Origin: Desulfonema magnum
GTDB taxonomy: Bacteria; Desulfobacterota; Desulfobacteria; Desulfobacterales; 4be13
Assembly (NCBI RefSeq): GCF_017377395.1
Contig: NZ_CP061800.1
Span: 2,046,001 to 2,110,000, forward strand
Reading direction: 5' to 3'
DNA length: 64,000 nt
How positions within the stretch are numbered: position 1 is the first letter of the stretch; the number at the start of each line of letters is the position of its first letter. A model generated the notes under the pieces. That model was not told where the DNA came from, ran no database searches, and worked only from the letters and a program-made list of their open reading frames with translations. Of the stretch, positions 37,592 to 47,389 are shown one piece after another. The position numbers and the translations under genes were made by a program.

Positions 37592-39736
37592 TCAATTCTC
37601 AATTCCATAAGCCATAGGCCGATGCCCGATGATCCACAGCCGGTCAGTGGCCCGGGTGATCACCACATGGAGAAGCATTCGGCTTTCCCGATTATCCCGA
37701 TATTGTGCGGCTTCGGGATTGATCACAAGAATTCCTGAGAATTCCAATCCTTTGACCTGATGGGCATTTGTGACGATGATCCCCGGTTGAAATGAAAAAT
37801 TGTCTCTTTCATGACGGCGCAGATGTTTCAGCCCGAGATGTTTCAAATCCTCAGCGATCTGATTTGCATCTGATTTGTAACGGCATACAACCCCGATTAA
37901 TGCATTGGGACGGGCTTTAAGATAGTCTCTCAGTATCTTATTCGCGTGTTGCACGGTGTCTTCATAATTTCGGGTGCGAAGAATTTCCACGGGATCGCCG
38001 TCACGGAGAACCGTCATGGAGGGCTTCTCTTTCAGTATATGCCAAGCCAGTTCCATAATCTGACGGGTGGCGCGAAATCCCACTTTCAGGGTATCCGCAC
38101 ACACGTTTCTGTTTCCTGTCCGTTCCTGAAGCTCCCGGATAAAACCGGTAAACCCTTTGGCGTTCTCAAAAGAGACATCTCCTTTGATTTTTTGCGCCAT
38201 ATCCCCGCAGATTGTCACCGATTGTTCCTTGTCCGCGGCATAAAGAAGCGTGGCCAGTTCCACCTCGCTCAGGTCCTGAGCTTCATCTGCCATAATGTGA
38301 GCATAATTGGGACGGGCAGCCTGCACACCTTTCCGCTGCATGAGCCAGAGCAGAATCCCGGTATCAGCAAAGTCAATTTGTTTTTTATCACGAAGCCGGG
38401 TCTGCCATGTCACAAGCTGTTTAACAATGCCACTGGTTTTCCAGGATTTCGATTCTGCCACGATTTCATCCAAAAGCGCGGAATCAGTCAGGGCCGCATA
38501 AAGGTCTGCTTCGTGTTCCTCAAACCGGTGTATCAATCTCATTCTGAGCCGGTCCCGGGACTCCGGCTGAACACCTTCATAAAAAACAGGATGACTCTTC
38601 AGCATTTGAAAAAATTGCTCAAACTGATTCGCAGACCTCAGCAGCGTTTTAATCTTTTTAATATTCGGGTCCTTGTTTTTTCTCAGTTGCTCTATGAACC
38701 AGCCGCGGGATTTCCATAACAGATTTTTCAGATAACGATCCACCAGGGTAAGGGCGACAGCATGTTTTTTGAACCGTGTCACTCCGGGAGGCGGCGTTTG
38801 GGAACTATAGGTGACGCGGGTATTTGAAGCGCGAAACAATATTGATGCCCAACGGTGATAGGTTTCAATAAGCACGCCTTTTCCCACCCCCATTTCAGGG
38901 AGTGTCCTGGAAATATATCGCTGTAAAGAACGGTTGAACATCACCACCAAAATGCGATCCGGTCTGAACCGTGCAGGATTCTGATAAGCAAGATAAGCCA
39001 CACGGTGCAGTCCCACCGTGGTTTTGCCGCTCCCTGCCCCGCCCTGGAGCAAAATCGTATTTGCTTCAGGCTGTGTAATGGTTCGGAACTGTTCGCGGCT
39101 GATCAGCGCGGCAATTTCCGGAAGCCGATGATCCGCAGATGCCTCTTTGTGAGATACGGATATCCCTGAGTTTTCTGCCTTTTCCCATATGCCGTTCGGG
39201 CCGCGTACCAGCAGGCAGCCATTTTCCGCAATTTTTCGGAGTTCCCCGTTGGTGGTATCGAGCTTTCGTTTACATTGTATTATCCCCGAACGTTCCCGAT
39301 TCTGAATGCTCTCCTCATATTCCTCGCCAGTATCATATTCATAGTAAAGCCGGGAAATCGGGGCCTCCCGCCAGTCAATCACCAAGACCTGGCTGTTGCT
39401 GTCGAAAAAGGAACAGGACCCCATGCAATAACTGAGCCCCCCCAGATCATCGTCCTCCAATTCCATAATGGCAAAATAGGGGCAGCGAAGGACTCCGGAT
39501 TCCTGATAGTGACGCATTCCGCGACGCTCACGGGCAGAGGCAATTCGTTCATTAATCTCCTGCTTTTCCTTCCAATCATTTGTCTCAAGCTTCTGCTGTT
39601 TGAGTTTTGATATTTCGAAGTCTATATTCTGCCGATCTTCCTGCTCCTCTGCCAGTGTCCTTTTCATCTTTCCGAGAATATCCTGTATTCGGCATTCTTC
39701 CTGCGTGATGATTTCTCTGAATTGTTCCATGATCAA
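37592..39736 (-). CDS. HelD-like SF1 helicase/translocase
   Basis: 714 residues. An N-terminal coiled coil (1-75) is followed by a HelD-type segment with VIDWREAPISRLYYEY, then Walker A GGAGSGKTT at 232-240, a split 1A domain, Walker B IMADEAQDLS, and C-terminal motifs NAHQVKGLEFSG and LLHVVITRATDRLWI (UvrD-like motifs V-VI). HelD proteins remove stalled RNA polymerase from DNA. AAGGA is 5 bases before a TTG at 39736 and 11 before an ATG at 39730; either may start. It lies downstream of the DUF2357 nuclease on the same strand but is separated by 800 bases of repeats, so its membership in that cluster is an inference. Confidence 0.85.
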   Translation of the reverse strand: MIMEQFREIITQEECRIQDILGKMKRTLAEEQEDRQNIDFEISKLKQQKLETNDWKEKQEINERIASARERRGMRHYQESGVLRCPYFAIMELEDDDLGGLSYCMGSCSFFDSNSQVLVIDWREAPISRLYYEYDTGEEYEESIQNRERSGIIQCKRKLDTTNGELRKIAENGCLLVRGPNGIWEKAENSGISVSHKEASADHRLPEIAALISREQFRTITQPEANTILLQGGAGSGKTTVGLHRVAYLAYQNPARFRPDRILVVMFNRSLQRYISRTLPEMGVGKGVLIETYHRWASILFRASNTRVTYSSQTPPPGVTRFKKHAVALTLVDRYLKNLLWKSRGWFIEQLRKNKDPNIKKIKTLLRSANQFEQFFQMLKSHPVFYEGVQPESRDRLRMRLIHRFEEHEADLYAALTDSALLDEIVAESKSWKTSGIVKQLVTWQTRLRDKKQIDFADTGILLWLMQRKGVQAARPNYAHIMADEAQDLSEVELATLLYAADKEQSVTICGDMAQKIKGDVSFENAKGFTGFIRELQERTGNRNVCADTLKVGFRATRQIMELAWHILKEKPSMTVLRDGDPVEILRTRNYEDTVQHANKILRDYLKARPNALIGVVCRYKSDANQIAEDLKHLGLKHLRRHERDNFSFQPGIIVTNAHQVKGLEFSGILVINPEAAQYRDNRESRMLLHVVITRATDRLWIIGHRPMAYGIEN

Positions 39737-39958
39737 AATTTTCCTTAAATATTATGGATTGTTATCTTTAATATCCTTATCTCCTGAGCTTGTGGAAATC
39801 AGAACACTTTTTCATCTGATCCGGTGTCAATCTGAGCGGAGGAAAATTACAATTCAGGAGAATTTTATCCAATCTCATACAACATTTTAAGCTTCTGATC
39901 CATAGAAAAAATGGTTGGGCGGGAAACTTTTTCTTAGGCCTGAATTTTTTCTGATTAT

Positions 39959-40010
39959 AAGTACCTAACCATAAGTTTTCGATATTTGCCCGGGGAAGAA
40001 ACCTGGGTGT
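39959..40010. repeat. Left end of a family B element
   Basis: AAGTACCTAACCATAAGTTT and TCGATATTTGCCCGGGGAAG match the left part of 46141-46287; the right end is missing. Confidence 0.65.
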
Positions 40011-40046
40011 GTCCCACCCTTTACACAAGGACAGGTTTTATGTGTG

Positions 40047-40370
40047 AAAGGCGGGACCCATCCGGTTTTTTTGCCACGAAGGCACGAAGACACAAAGTCT
40101 CACGAAGTCTCTTTGCGGTTCCTCTGTGTCTTTGTGGCTGATTTTTTCGGATAAAAGGCGGGACCCACCCGTTTTTTCTGCCGCGAAGACACGAAGTCTG
40201 ACGAACTCTCTTTGTGGTTCCTTTGTGTCTTTGTGTCTTTGTGGCTAATTTTTTCGGATAAAAGGCGGGACACGCCCGTTTTTTCTGCAGCGAAGACACG
40301 AAGTCTGACGAAGTCTCTTTGTGGTTCCTTTGTGTCTTTGTGTCTTTGTGGCTAATTTTTTCGGATAAAA
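40047..40370. repeat. Three tandem units of about 107 bp
   Basis: Each unit runs GCGGGACMCRYCCG, a GAAGACACGAAGTCTGACGA stretch, then TTTGTGTCTTTGTGGCTAAT and TTTTTTCGGATAAAAG. Same type as the GCCACAAAG repeats at 2.6-3.1 kb. Frames on the minus strand here are translated repeats. Confidence 0.88.
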
Positions 40371-40396
40371 GGGGGGAGACAGGTGTCTCTCCCCCG
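40371..40396. terminator. GC-rich hairpin
   Basis: GGGGGAGACAGGTGTCTCTC(CCCC) is a near-perfect palindrome downstream of the DUF2357 gene. There is no T run, so terminator function is uncertain. Confidence 0.4.
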
Positions 40397-40537
40397 AGGA
40401 GACGCTGAAACGAAAAATCTCCGCCCGGAAAAAAAACGGAACAAGACATCCGCAAAAAGAGCGTGAGAACAAGTGTGACAAGCGCGGGGGCTGGTGTGAC
40501 AAGTGCGGAAGCGAGTCAGATGAGTCCGGAAAATCCG

Positions 40538-42472
40538 TTACGTCTGCAACTCCTGCTCTGCCAGTGCCACAATCCGCCCGATTAATCTTGAAATATCCCA
40601 AGTTGACGCGGGATCAACCTCTGCCGCGCCCAGGGCGGGAATGACAGCATTATTTCCGAACAAATCATAAGCATTTGTATAAAAGGACCGAACCGCTTCG
40701 CTTTCCGGTCCCTTGTCCGTGTCTTTGGGATGAAGGAGATACAGAGAAATCACAGGCGAAAAACCGCCCTGCCTTCTGCTGATGCCATGGACATAGCGCA
40801 TGACCAGAAGCGGAAGTTTTTCAAAAAAGACAATATCAGCCGGAGAATACTTTGCATCAAAAATTGCCAGGATACTGTTCTTCCCGCTCGGATCCGGCCG
40901 GTCCTGATTCATTGAAATTTCAAAAATATAATCCGGCACCCGTTTGGAGTTGAACCGGGTTCTTTTCCCTTTTTTCCTGTAGGTGTCCCATATCCAGCCT
41001 TCCACATTCAGATAAGGCTCTTCCCGGGCAGCTTTATACCTCGGCGACCATATTTCTTTTTCATAATACAATATCAGGCTCATGCCGCTTTTTTGGAATT
41101 CATATTTATGTTTCGGCATACTGTCCTGATACACCATCTCCTGCGTTTTTGCATCAGGAATATCTTTTCGCTGAAATCCCAGTTTTTCAAGGCCGTCAAT
41201 CAGCTTATACAGGCAGAAATACTCATAAAGCTCATCTATGGAGCGAACCCCCACCAGGGCTTCCTCATCAGACCAGTCAGCCGTGCCCATCTGATACCAC
41301 CTGATGATCTTTTCAAATAAAATGCGATAATGAATATTTGCCTTTACCCACGGGGTCAGGGACGGCATTCCCACGAGAAGCCTTCTCACCGGAATTTTTT
41401 CATCAAGCACCCGCATCAGGTAATTGCATTTTTTCATGAGCTGATCACATTTTGCCTTGCGTCCTTTGAACAGCGCACCCACGGAACTTTTTATCTCATT
41501 GGAAAAGCTGACATATCTGTTGTTGGACCCGTTCCGATAGGAAGGGGTTTCAAAAGGTTCTCCGCTTCTTACCGGCCCGGATGATGTCTGAGATTCCAGG
41601 CGGTCACATTCTTTTCGGATTTCCAGCAAAAGGGTTTTTATACTGTTTAAATAGCTGTGCAGAACCTGATTCTCATACACATTGCTGTCCTCAACCAGCT
41701 CGTTGACCTCCAGACGGTTCACAGTATATGGGCGATTATCAATGATCGCGACCGCCTCGTTAAAATCCGGAACAGGGATGAGAATATCCAAATGTGAAAG
41801 CAGCCATTCCGAAGTGTTTGCCTCGAAATAATGATCCGGCCTCGGCATATGCACCACCCGTTTCGGGACAAGGCGGGTGCAATGTTTTCCAAGGAGGATG
41901 GGAAGCTGTTTTTCAAACAGGCTCAGTCCCTCTTCCACTTCCTTTAAAAAACTTGTTACCCTTTTCCTCCCCTTAGTCTGCTCCGCTGCCACCTGGGTCA
42001 CGCTGAAACTTGCACCGGCCAGATCATCCACGCGGGATGAGAGATATTTAATCATTTCTCTAAGGCGGTCCGCAGTGATTTTTTTGGCTTTGACCTCAAA
42101 CGGTGCCAGTTCAATCCACTGTTGTTCCCCCCCCTGTTTGCGCATCTCAATATCTAACTGACAGGACCCGAAGCAATTCAGAAAAAACGCCTGATAGCGA
42201 TTTGTTCCTCTGGATTCAGGATGCCATATATAAATAATTTTGTTATCCAGTGTTCTGGAATATGAAGGCGGCTTAGGCAGGTCCGAAATCCAGAGAATCG
42301 GGTTTTGCATGTGACCTGGCGCGATAAGCTTAAAGGAAATTTCCTCATCCTCAAGAATCCACGGAAATGTGTTCTCTGTCATTCTGTCAAGCAGGGGGAT
42401 TTCAATACGCTCCCCCTGCCTTCCGCCGGATAGCACGTTAATATAAAATCTGAAATCTTGTTGATCATCCAT
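40538..42472 (-). CDS. DUF2357 protein with PD-(D/E)XK nuclease domain (McrC-like)
   Basis: 644 residues from ATG 42472. The longer open frame (to 42643) starts inside a palindromic repeat, so I reject that extension; no strong ribosome site is visible for either. The N-terminal half matches the DUF2357 layout (beta-rich, a WIELAPFEV segment, then helices). The C-terminal nuclease has Pro513-Asp514 (PDYIFEIS) and IFDAKYS with Asp539 and Lys541, the PD...DxK core. As a family such proteins are encoded next to McrB-like AAA+ ATPases, as here, and act as the nuclease subunit. Substrate unknown. Confidence 0.8.
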   Translation of the reverse strand: MDDQQDFRFYINVLSGGRQGERIEIPLLDRMTENTFPWILEDEEISFKLIAPGHMQNPILWISDLPKPPSYSRTLDNKIIYIWHPESRGTNRYQAFFLNCFGSCQLDIEMRKQGGEQQWIELAPFEVKAKKITADRLREMIKYLSSRVDDLAGASFSVTQVAAEQTKGRKRVTSFLKEVEEGLSLFEKQLPILLGKHCTRLVPKRVVHMPRPDHYFEANTSEWLLSHLDILIPVPDFNEAVAIIDNRPYTVNRLEVNELVEDSNVYENQVLHSYLNSIKTLLLEIRKECDRLESQTSSGPVRSGEPFETPSYRNGSNNRYVSFSNEIKSSVGALFKGRKAKCDQLMKKCNYLMRVLDEKIPVRRLLVGMPSLTPWVKANIHYRILFEKIIRWYQMGTADWSDEEALVGVRSIDELYEYFCLYKLIDGLEKLGFQRKDIPDAKTQEMVYQDSMPKHKYEFQKSGMSLILYYEKEIWSPRYKAAREEPYLNVEGWIWDTYRKKGKRTRFNSKRVPDYIFEISMNQDRPDPSGKNSILAIFDAKYSPADIVFFEKLPLLVMRYVHGISRRQGGFSPVISLYLLHPKDTDKGPESEAVRSFYTNAYDLFGNNAVIPALGAAEVDPASTWDISRLIGRIVALAEQELQT

Positions 42473-42575
42473 AATTTTTCTGAGGTTCGGGCCGGGGTTT
42501 CTGAACTGAGCCGTCTGAAAATGCCATTTTTTGTCATTATTTTTTATCCGATTTTCTCCGCTCCTTTTCCCGCTC

Positions 42576-42628
42576 CCTTTGACAGGCTCAGGGAGTGGGA
42601 ACAGCGTGCCCTGAACCTGTCGAAGGGC
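42576..42628. repeat. CCCTTTGACAGGCTCAGGG palindrome
   Basis: 53-bp inverted repeat with CCCTGAACCTGTCGAAGGG at the other end, a sequence type common between genes of many proteobacteria. It separates the two McrBC-like genes. Confidence 0.8.
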
Positions 42629-42697
42629 AATCAAAGCGGACAAATAAAAATAGGTGATTCAGACGGCCTGACTCTGAACAAACCCGAGGCGTTGTGA

Positions 42698-45100
42698 TTA
42701 ACTAAAGAATGAATACGAATTATGCGTTTGTTTGCCGGCCTCGATAATACGATGTAAAAGCTTGCTTGAACGGTAAAGCGAGTTGTTCGTGGTAATTTCC
42801 TGAAGCTTTTCAAGTCGTTTGCTGAATCCCGTGCCATATCCCTCTATCAGCGGGAGGATATACTGGGCCACGGCAAAATCAATGGCCTGTTCATCCACAA
42901 GAATATCTCTGGCAACTGCGCAATATCGTCTTATTGAATAATATTTCCGAGGGCTGATCACGACCACAGGCGCGCCTTCGAAATCCGCTGTCTCTGTTTG
43001 TAATATTTCAATGATTTCTTTAATGATATCCCCCTCTTTACTGGCAAAATCCTCTTCCTCGGACCCTCCGAAAAAATCCTTCATCCTTTCAAATGATAAT
43101 GCTGAATCCGGCTTCATCCGGTCGCTGTTAATGGGATTGGAATATTCATAGCTCGGTTCAAGTTTGATCACCGGAACCCGGTCAATGAGGCGGGGAGATA
43201 ATCGTTCTGTGGTATTGTCATTATTAACAGTTCCGATAAAGCGGATGCAGGGTGAGATATGAAGAAATCTTTGGTTATTGGAACATCCTGTGTCAAGGTT
43301 CCTGTCTCCTTCCGGATCACACATGCCGAGAAAATCCGCCCAGTAATGCTCAATGGGAGACAGGTTGGCCTCATCCAACAATACCCATCGTGGAAAATCA
43401 GGCAGTTTGCTCTCTGCCTGGGTGACATAGAGAAAATCGTACAGACCGGTTCTTGCTTTCTGATACTGACCGCGCAGCGGATTGAAATATCCCAGGATAT
43501 CCCGCTGGGAGGTCCATCCCCGGGATACGGGAATTTTCAGCAGATTGTCATTGTTTCCCAATGCCTCTCCGAGATAATGGACGATAGATGTCTTTCCGAT
43601 CCCGGGAGGACCCGCCAGAATCGTAAGAAAACTTTGCTGAATACATATCATCAGGTTTGCGATTTCATCAAAGGAATAATTGCGGCCGCATTGTTCTGCA
43701 AGGTAATCATGAATTTTATCTAAAAACTCTTTTCTGGTTCCGTTAAAGGCTTTATGTCTTATATATGAGGCTATGGGTTTTGTCACTTCCGGTTCCCGGA
43801 TATAATTCCCGTTAAGCAGATCCAGATAGGTCTTAATTTCAGTGAGCCGTTCTTCGATATCCTCTGATTTCAGTTTTTTTATTTCCGTTTCGATCTTTTT
43901 CTTGTTCAGCTTTAGGAATGTGATCTGTTCATCCAGTTCTTCAATTTGAATGAGCTGACCGATTCTCTCCTCTATGGCACGAAGCTCTTCGGTCCGTTCC
44001 TGTTCATAGCGTGTTTTCTCTTCCTTTTTTTTCTTGCTCAGTTCGTCAATTTCCCTGTAGAGCTGATCCTTCTTGGCATTAAGAAAATAAAGTTCTCTTT
44101 TAATTTTGGCTGCTTCTTTTTCTGCTTTGTCCTCAATATGTTTCAGATGATCCTTAAAGAATTTGTCTTTATTATCTTCAAGATACTGTTCAACGATTCT
44201 TTTTCCCTCGGTTTCATTGGTTAAAAAATTATTAATCAGAGCAGCCTGCTGGGTCCCGGCCTCGAAAATTTCCGGAATTAATTTTATGAGCCTGTCCCGG
44301 CGTTCCGTATCCATGCCGGTCAGATTTTTCAGACTCTTAATCGCCTCAAGCCATTCCGTGGCTGTTTTTCGGTTCAGCCTGGCACTGCTTGATCTGAGAA
44401 AATATTTGTTCCCCCATGTAATTAATCTGTCATCGGCAATATAATCACACTGATCATACTCAACGGTCTTTAAAAAATTGGTGTTAAAAAGATAAGTCAC
44501 GGGGGGCAAAGAAATATAATTCTTAAAATCATCAAATTTTATGATAATTTTATTGGCATTTTCCGCTTTAACCTTAAATACATGATCCGGTTTCAGCCCC
44601 AATAAGGGGGACTGGGCAGCGCTCAGTCGGATCCCCTCGTCATCCTTTGCCCATTCAAACGGTCCGAAAAGATATGTGCCGTCATTAATAAAAACAGATC
44701 GGTTCGGCAGCGGGCCGATAAAATTCACATAAGGCTTTTCCACCGAGGGAAGTTCCTCTTCAATAATCGGACACATTTCAAACCGTTTTAATGCCTCCGC
44801 GTCCGACCCTCTCATCCAATATTTTTCAAGATAATCATTTTCTATATATGCCTCATTCTCATCTGCGCTGTATCTGTTGACCCGAAAAAACTCATAATCC
44901 GCAAATCGTCTGTCTATGGCTTCATATTCGCTTGATACCCATATGCGTCCGTTATTGGGAAAATCATAGCGGTCTGCTGACATATAATTGCTGTTTTCCA
45001 GTTCATATGCGATGGGAATCACAAACCCCCCGCTGGATGAAATTGGCCGATCTTTTAACGCCAATAATGGCTTAAAATCATTATTTTTTATTCTGTCCAT
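42698..45100 (-). CDS. McrB-like AAA+ ATPase with long coiled coil
   Basis: 800 residues. Residues 1-300 form an unrecognised N-terminal region, beta-rich at first (possible target recognition), then helical. A continuous heptad-rich coiled coil covers about 312-428. The AAA+ module has Walker A GPPGIGKTS (497-505), Walker B WVLLDEAN (572-579) and the McrB-clade sensor GTVNNDNTTERLSPRLIDR (623-641). In E. coli McrB this clade hydrolyses GTP; the nucleotide here is unknown. The partner nuclease starts 226 bases downstream on the same strand. Best described as a coiled-coil McrBC-type restriction or RNA/DNA surveillance pair, related in outline to published CoCoNuT systems but without their TerY-P module. 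Confidence 0.82.
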   Translation of the reverse strand: MDRIKNNDFKPLLALKDRPISSSGGFVIPIAYELENSNYMSADRYDFPNNGRIWVSSEYEAIDRRFADYEFFRVNRYSADENEAYIENDYLEKYWMRGSDAEALKRFEMCPIIEEELPSVEKPYVNFIGPLPNRSVFINDGTYLFGPFEWAKDDEGIRLSAAQSPLLGLKPDHVFKVKAENANKIIIKFDDFKNYISLPPVTYLFNTNFLKTVEYDQCDYIADDRLITWGNKYFLRSSSARLNRKTATEWLEAIKSLKNLTGMDTERRDRLIKLIPEIFEAGTQQAALINNFLTNETEGKRIVEQYLEDNKDKFFKDHLKHIEDKAEKEAAKIKRELYFLNAKKDQLYREIDELSKKKKEEKTRYEQERTEELRAIEERIGQLIQIEELDEQITFLKLNKKKIETEIKKLKSEDIEERLTEIKTYLDLLNGNYIREPEVTKPIASYIRHKAFNGTRKEFLDKIHDYLAEQCGRNYSFDEIANLMICIQQSFLTILAGPPGIGKTSIVHYLGEALGNNDNLLKIPVSRGWTSQRDILGYFNPLRGQYQKARTGLYDFLYVTQAESKLPDFPRWVLLDEANLSPIEHYWADFLGMCDPEGDRNLDTGCSNNQRFLHISPCIRFIGTVNNDNTTERLSPRLIDRVPVIKLEPSYEYSNPINSDRMKPDSALSFERMKDFFGGSEEEDFASKEGDIIKEIIEILQTETADFEGAPVVVISPRKYYSIRRYCAVARDILVDEQAIDFAVAQYILPLIEGYGTGFSKRLEKLQEITTNNSLYRSSKLLHRIIEAGKQTHNSYSFFS

Positions 45101-45236
45101 GTGTCATTCCCTTTTTTTATATAAAAAATTATAACATCCGGAGTCTGAAACTCATTTTTCGGAAATTACAACCTCCGAAGTCTGAAACTCATAACCCCCG
45201 CGCCTGACATCTTACTCAGAACTGATTCATCAGTCA

Positions 45237-45929
45237 TCACTCTCCTTCCGCAGCCTTGTTAATATCAATAATTTTAGTACTTTGTATATACTCACGCGTT
45301 TCATACCTGGTAATCCGCATAAGTTTTTTTGTAATTTTTCCCATCTTATCTATCTGAGTTTTAATAATCTTAATATATTCATACCTGGGATCCTCTTCTG
45401 ACAAGTCATCTATTAACAACTGAGAAAAGCCTAAAATGGATTGCATGGGCTGGTTCAGTTCATGACAGACTGCCCCTGCCATTTCAAGCACACCTTCAAG
45501 TTTCTCTTCCTCCAAAAGTTTTTTGGTCAGTTCCTGCTGTGTCAGCGCGGATTTGATTCTTGCCAGCAATTCAATTTTATTCACCGGCTTACGCACATAG
45601 TCCGTGCCGCCGGATTCAAAAGCTTCTTTTAGTGTGTCATCATCTGTATTAGCCGTGATGAAAATTATCGGAATATCCTTTGTGTAAGGATGTTGTCTCA
45701 AAATTTTGCAAACCTCGTATCCGTCCATTTCAGGCATCATGATATCCAGCAGGATCAGGTCAGGAACCCCGTACAATTCTGTCCTTGATGTTGCAATCTC
45801 AAGTGCCTCGGGACCATTGGTGGCAACGCTGATTTCATAATCATCTGTTAATATTTCCACCAGCACTCTGATATTTGCGGGCGCGTCATCAACAATAAGT
45901 ATATTTTTTTTTGCCAGGTTATCGTTCAT
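45237..45929 (-). CDS. Receiver plus histidine-kinase DHp domain, no ATPase domain
   Basis: 230 residues. Receiver 8-125 with Asp62 (LLDIMMPEMDG) and Lys114. A coiled linker and a dimerisation/phosphotransfer helix follow, with His156 (AVCHELNQPMQSILGFSQLL). The protein ends at residue 230 in DINKAAEGE, before any N, G1 or G2 box, so it cannot bind ATP as a kinase. It could be a phosphorelay shuttle, or a hybrid kinase that lost its catalytic domain; no such domain follows in other frames. It lies 136 bases upstream of the McrB-like gene on the same strand. Confidence 0.88.
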   Translation of the reverse strand: MNDNLAKKNILIVDDAPANIRVLVEILTDDYEISVATNGPEALEIATSRTELYGVPDLILLDIMMPEMDGYEVCKILRQHPYTKDIPIIFITANTDDDTLKEAFESGGTDYVRKPVNKIELLARIKSALTQQELTKKLLEEEKLEGVLEMAGAVCHELNQPMQSILGFSQLLIDDLSEEDPRYEYIKIIKTQIDKMGKITKKLMRITRYETREYIQSTKIIDINKAAEGE

Positions 45930-46140
45930 TTTTTATGCTCTCCGATAAAATGCCCGGTTATCCTGTACTTCAGACCAGGTATTTTCTGTGCTGTTTGAAA
46001 TCAACTTTGTTTATCAGGCTACTGATTATTCTGTTTTACTTCAGATTCAAACATAGACTGCCTGAATGCCTTTCGCGACCGCCGGAGACATACCTTTTTG
46101 TCCACGGGTTGCGTTGCATAATAATTTTGTAAGCCTAGAT

Positions 46141-46287
46141 AAGTACCTAACCATAAGTTTTCGATATTTGCCCGGAAAAGAAACCCGGCTTTTTTCCCGG
46201 AATGACCCGCGGCCTGTGACGGAAAAAGCCGGGTTTCTCCCCTGTTCGCGGAAAAAAAGATGTATAAAAAACTTTTGCTCAGGCACT
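46141..46287. mobile_element. Family B element, uninterrupted, 147 bp
   Basis: AAGTACCTAACCATAAGTTT at the left; AAAAAACTTTTGCTCAGGCA at the right. The inside AAACCCGGCTTTTTTCCCGG and AAAGCCGGGTTTCTCC can pair. Other copies are at 33617, 39959 and 50901. Confidence 0.75.
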
Positions 46288-46466
46288 CACTTTGAAACAA
46301 GAGGCTTCTGAGGGAATTGAATCATGCGTTTGTTTGCACATTCCTATATTTATCATTATAGCAACTTCTCAAAGCAGCTTCAACTGATTCTTTTTCATTA
46401 TTACTCAGTAGGTCGAAAAATTTTCGGGCTGTCGCGGGACAGACACGGCGAACGGGGGAGAAACCC

Positions 46467-46637
46467 CATATGCATCAGGCTAAGATTACAACCTACTGTT
46501 TTTATTAACTCTGATTTTGCCGGACGGGGTTTGCAACCCCGTCCGGAATATTTTCCGGATCGCCGCCCGCAAACGTTTCGGACGGGGTTGCAAACCCCGT
46601 CCGGCAGCCGTCCCGCATTCTTAGCCTGATGCATATG
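46467..46637. mobile_element. Family D element, 171 bp, with 11-bp direct repeats
   Basis: Ends CATATGCATCAGGCTAAG and CTTAGCCTGATGCATATG. GGGAGAAACCC flanks both sides (46456-46466 and 46638-46648). The insertion split a GGGAGAAACCCGGC motif of another repeat. The centre has the paired CCGGACGGGG palindromes. Confidence 0.85.
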
Positions 46638-46863
46638 GGGAGAAACCCGGCTTTTTGCGGCGGGGAGAGTCTTCTGACCCGGGAAAAAGCCGGGTTTATC
46701 TGCCATATCGCACACAGTCCGGAAACTTTTCGATCTACTATTACTCAGTGATCAACTTTTTTGAGTTGCTTTCGAAAACGGCCTGTCACTCCTGCAAAAG
46801 CAGAAATCCGCTGCCTGTGGCGTCAAACTTCCCTTTTTCAAAAAATTCAAAATATAACCTTAT

Positions 46864-46999
46864 CAATAGTTCGGACAATTTTCGCAAATCAGCGGTGTGT
46901 AAAGCTGTAACATGTTGAAATTAAAGGATTTGAATTTTCAGCCTCGAAATTTACAAATTCTGTAAAAACAATAGGTTATAAAAACTGTCCGAACTATTG
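46864..46999. mobile_element. 136-bp element with exact 7-bp target duplication
   Basis: Ends CAATAGTTCGGACAATTTT and AAAACTGTCCGAACTATTG (inverted, one mismatch). ACCTTAT is at 46857-46863 and 47000-47006. AT-rich inside, no gene. A single copy in this window. Confidence 0.8.
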
Positions 47000-47331
47000 A
47001 CCTTATGAAAATCCGGATTAAAAAAGACAATAAATTCAGTCAACAAAAAAAATTTGAACATCAAATGAAACATTTTAAACAAAATTGCCGATCAAAATAA
47101 GCCTGACTGTGTTGAAAAAGCAGGTCTGCCGGCTTTATAATCTGTAAAATTGATTCCTTTAGGTATCAGAATATTATAATCTGTCATACAACAGACCTGA
47201 TCAGAAATAAAAATCCGCGGCCGAAACCCGAAAAACAGAGTGCCAAACTTACAGTTTGGCCCGGCATGTCCTGGCCGGCGGGTATCCGCAATACTGTTGA
47301 CTTAAATATAAGCGGGTATTCCGATATTTTC

Positions 47332-47389
47332 TTCGGAGTGCGAAAAATGCTTTTTCGCAGGCGCAAAAATATAATTTTTGCACTCCGGA
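47332..47389. repeat. Family E palindrome, single inner unit
   Basis: TTCGGAGTGCGAAAAATGCT to TAATTTTTGCACTCCGGA. Flanking bases on both sides (CGCAATACTGTTGACT left; TCCGTTCGGAATTGCCT right) are shared with 47919-48022. Confidence 0.75.

Noticed and set aside
42473..42643. N-terminal extension of the DUF2357 protein
   Set aside because: Encoded by the palindromic repeat at 42576-42628 and its flank.
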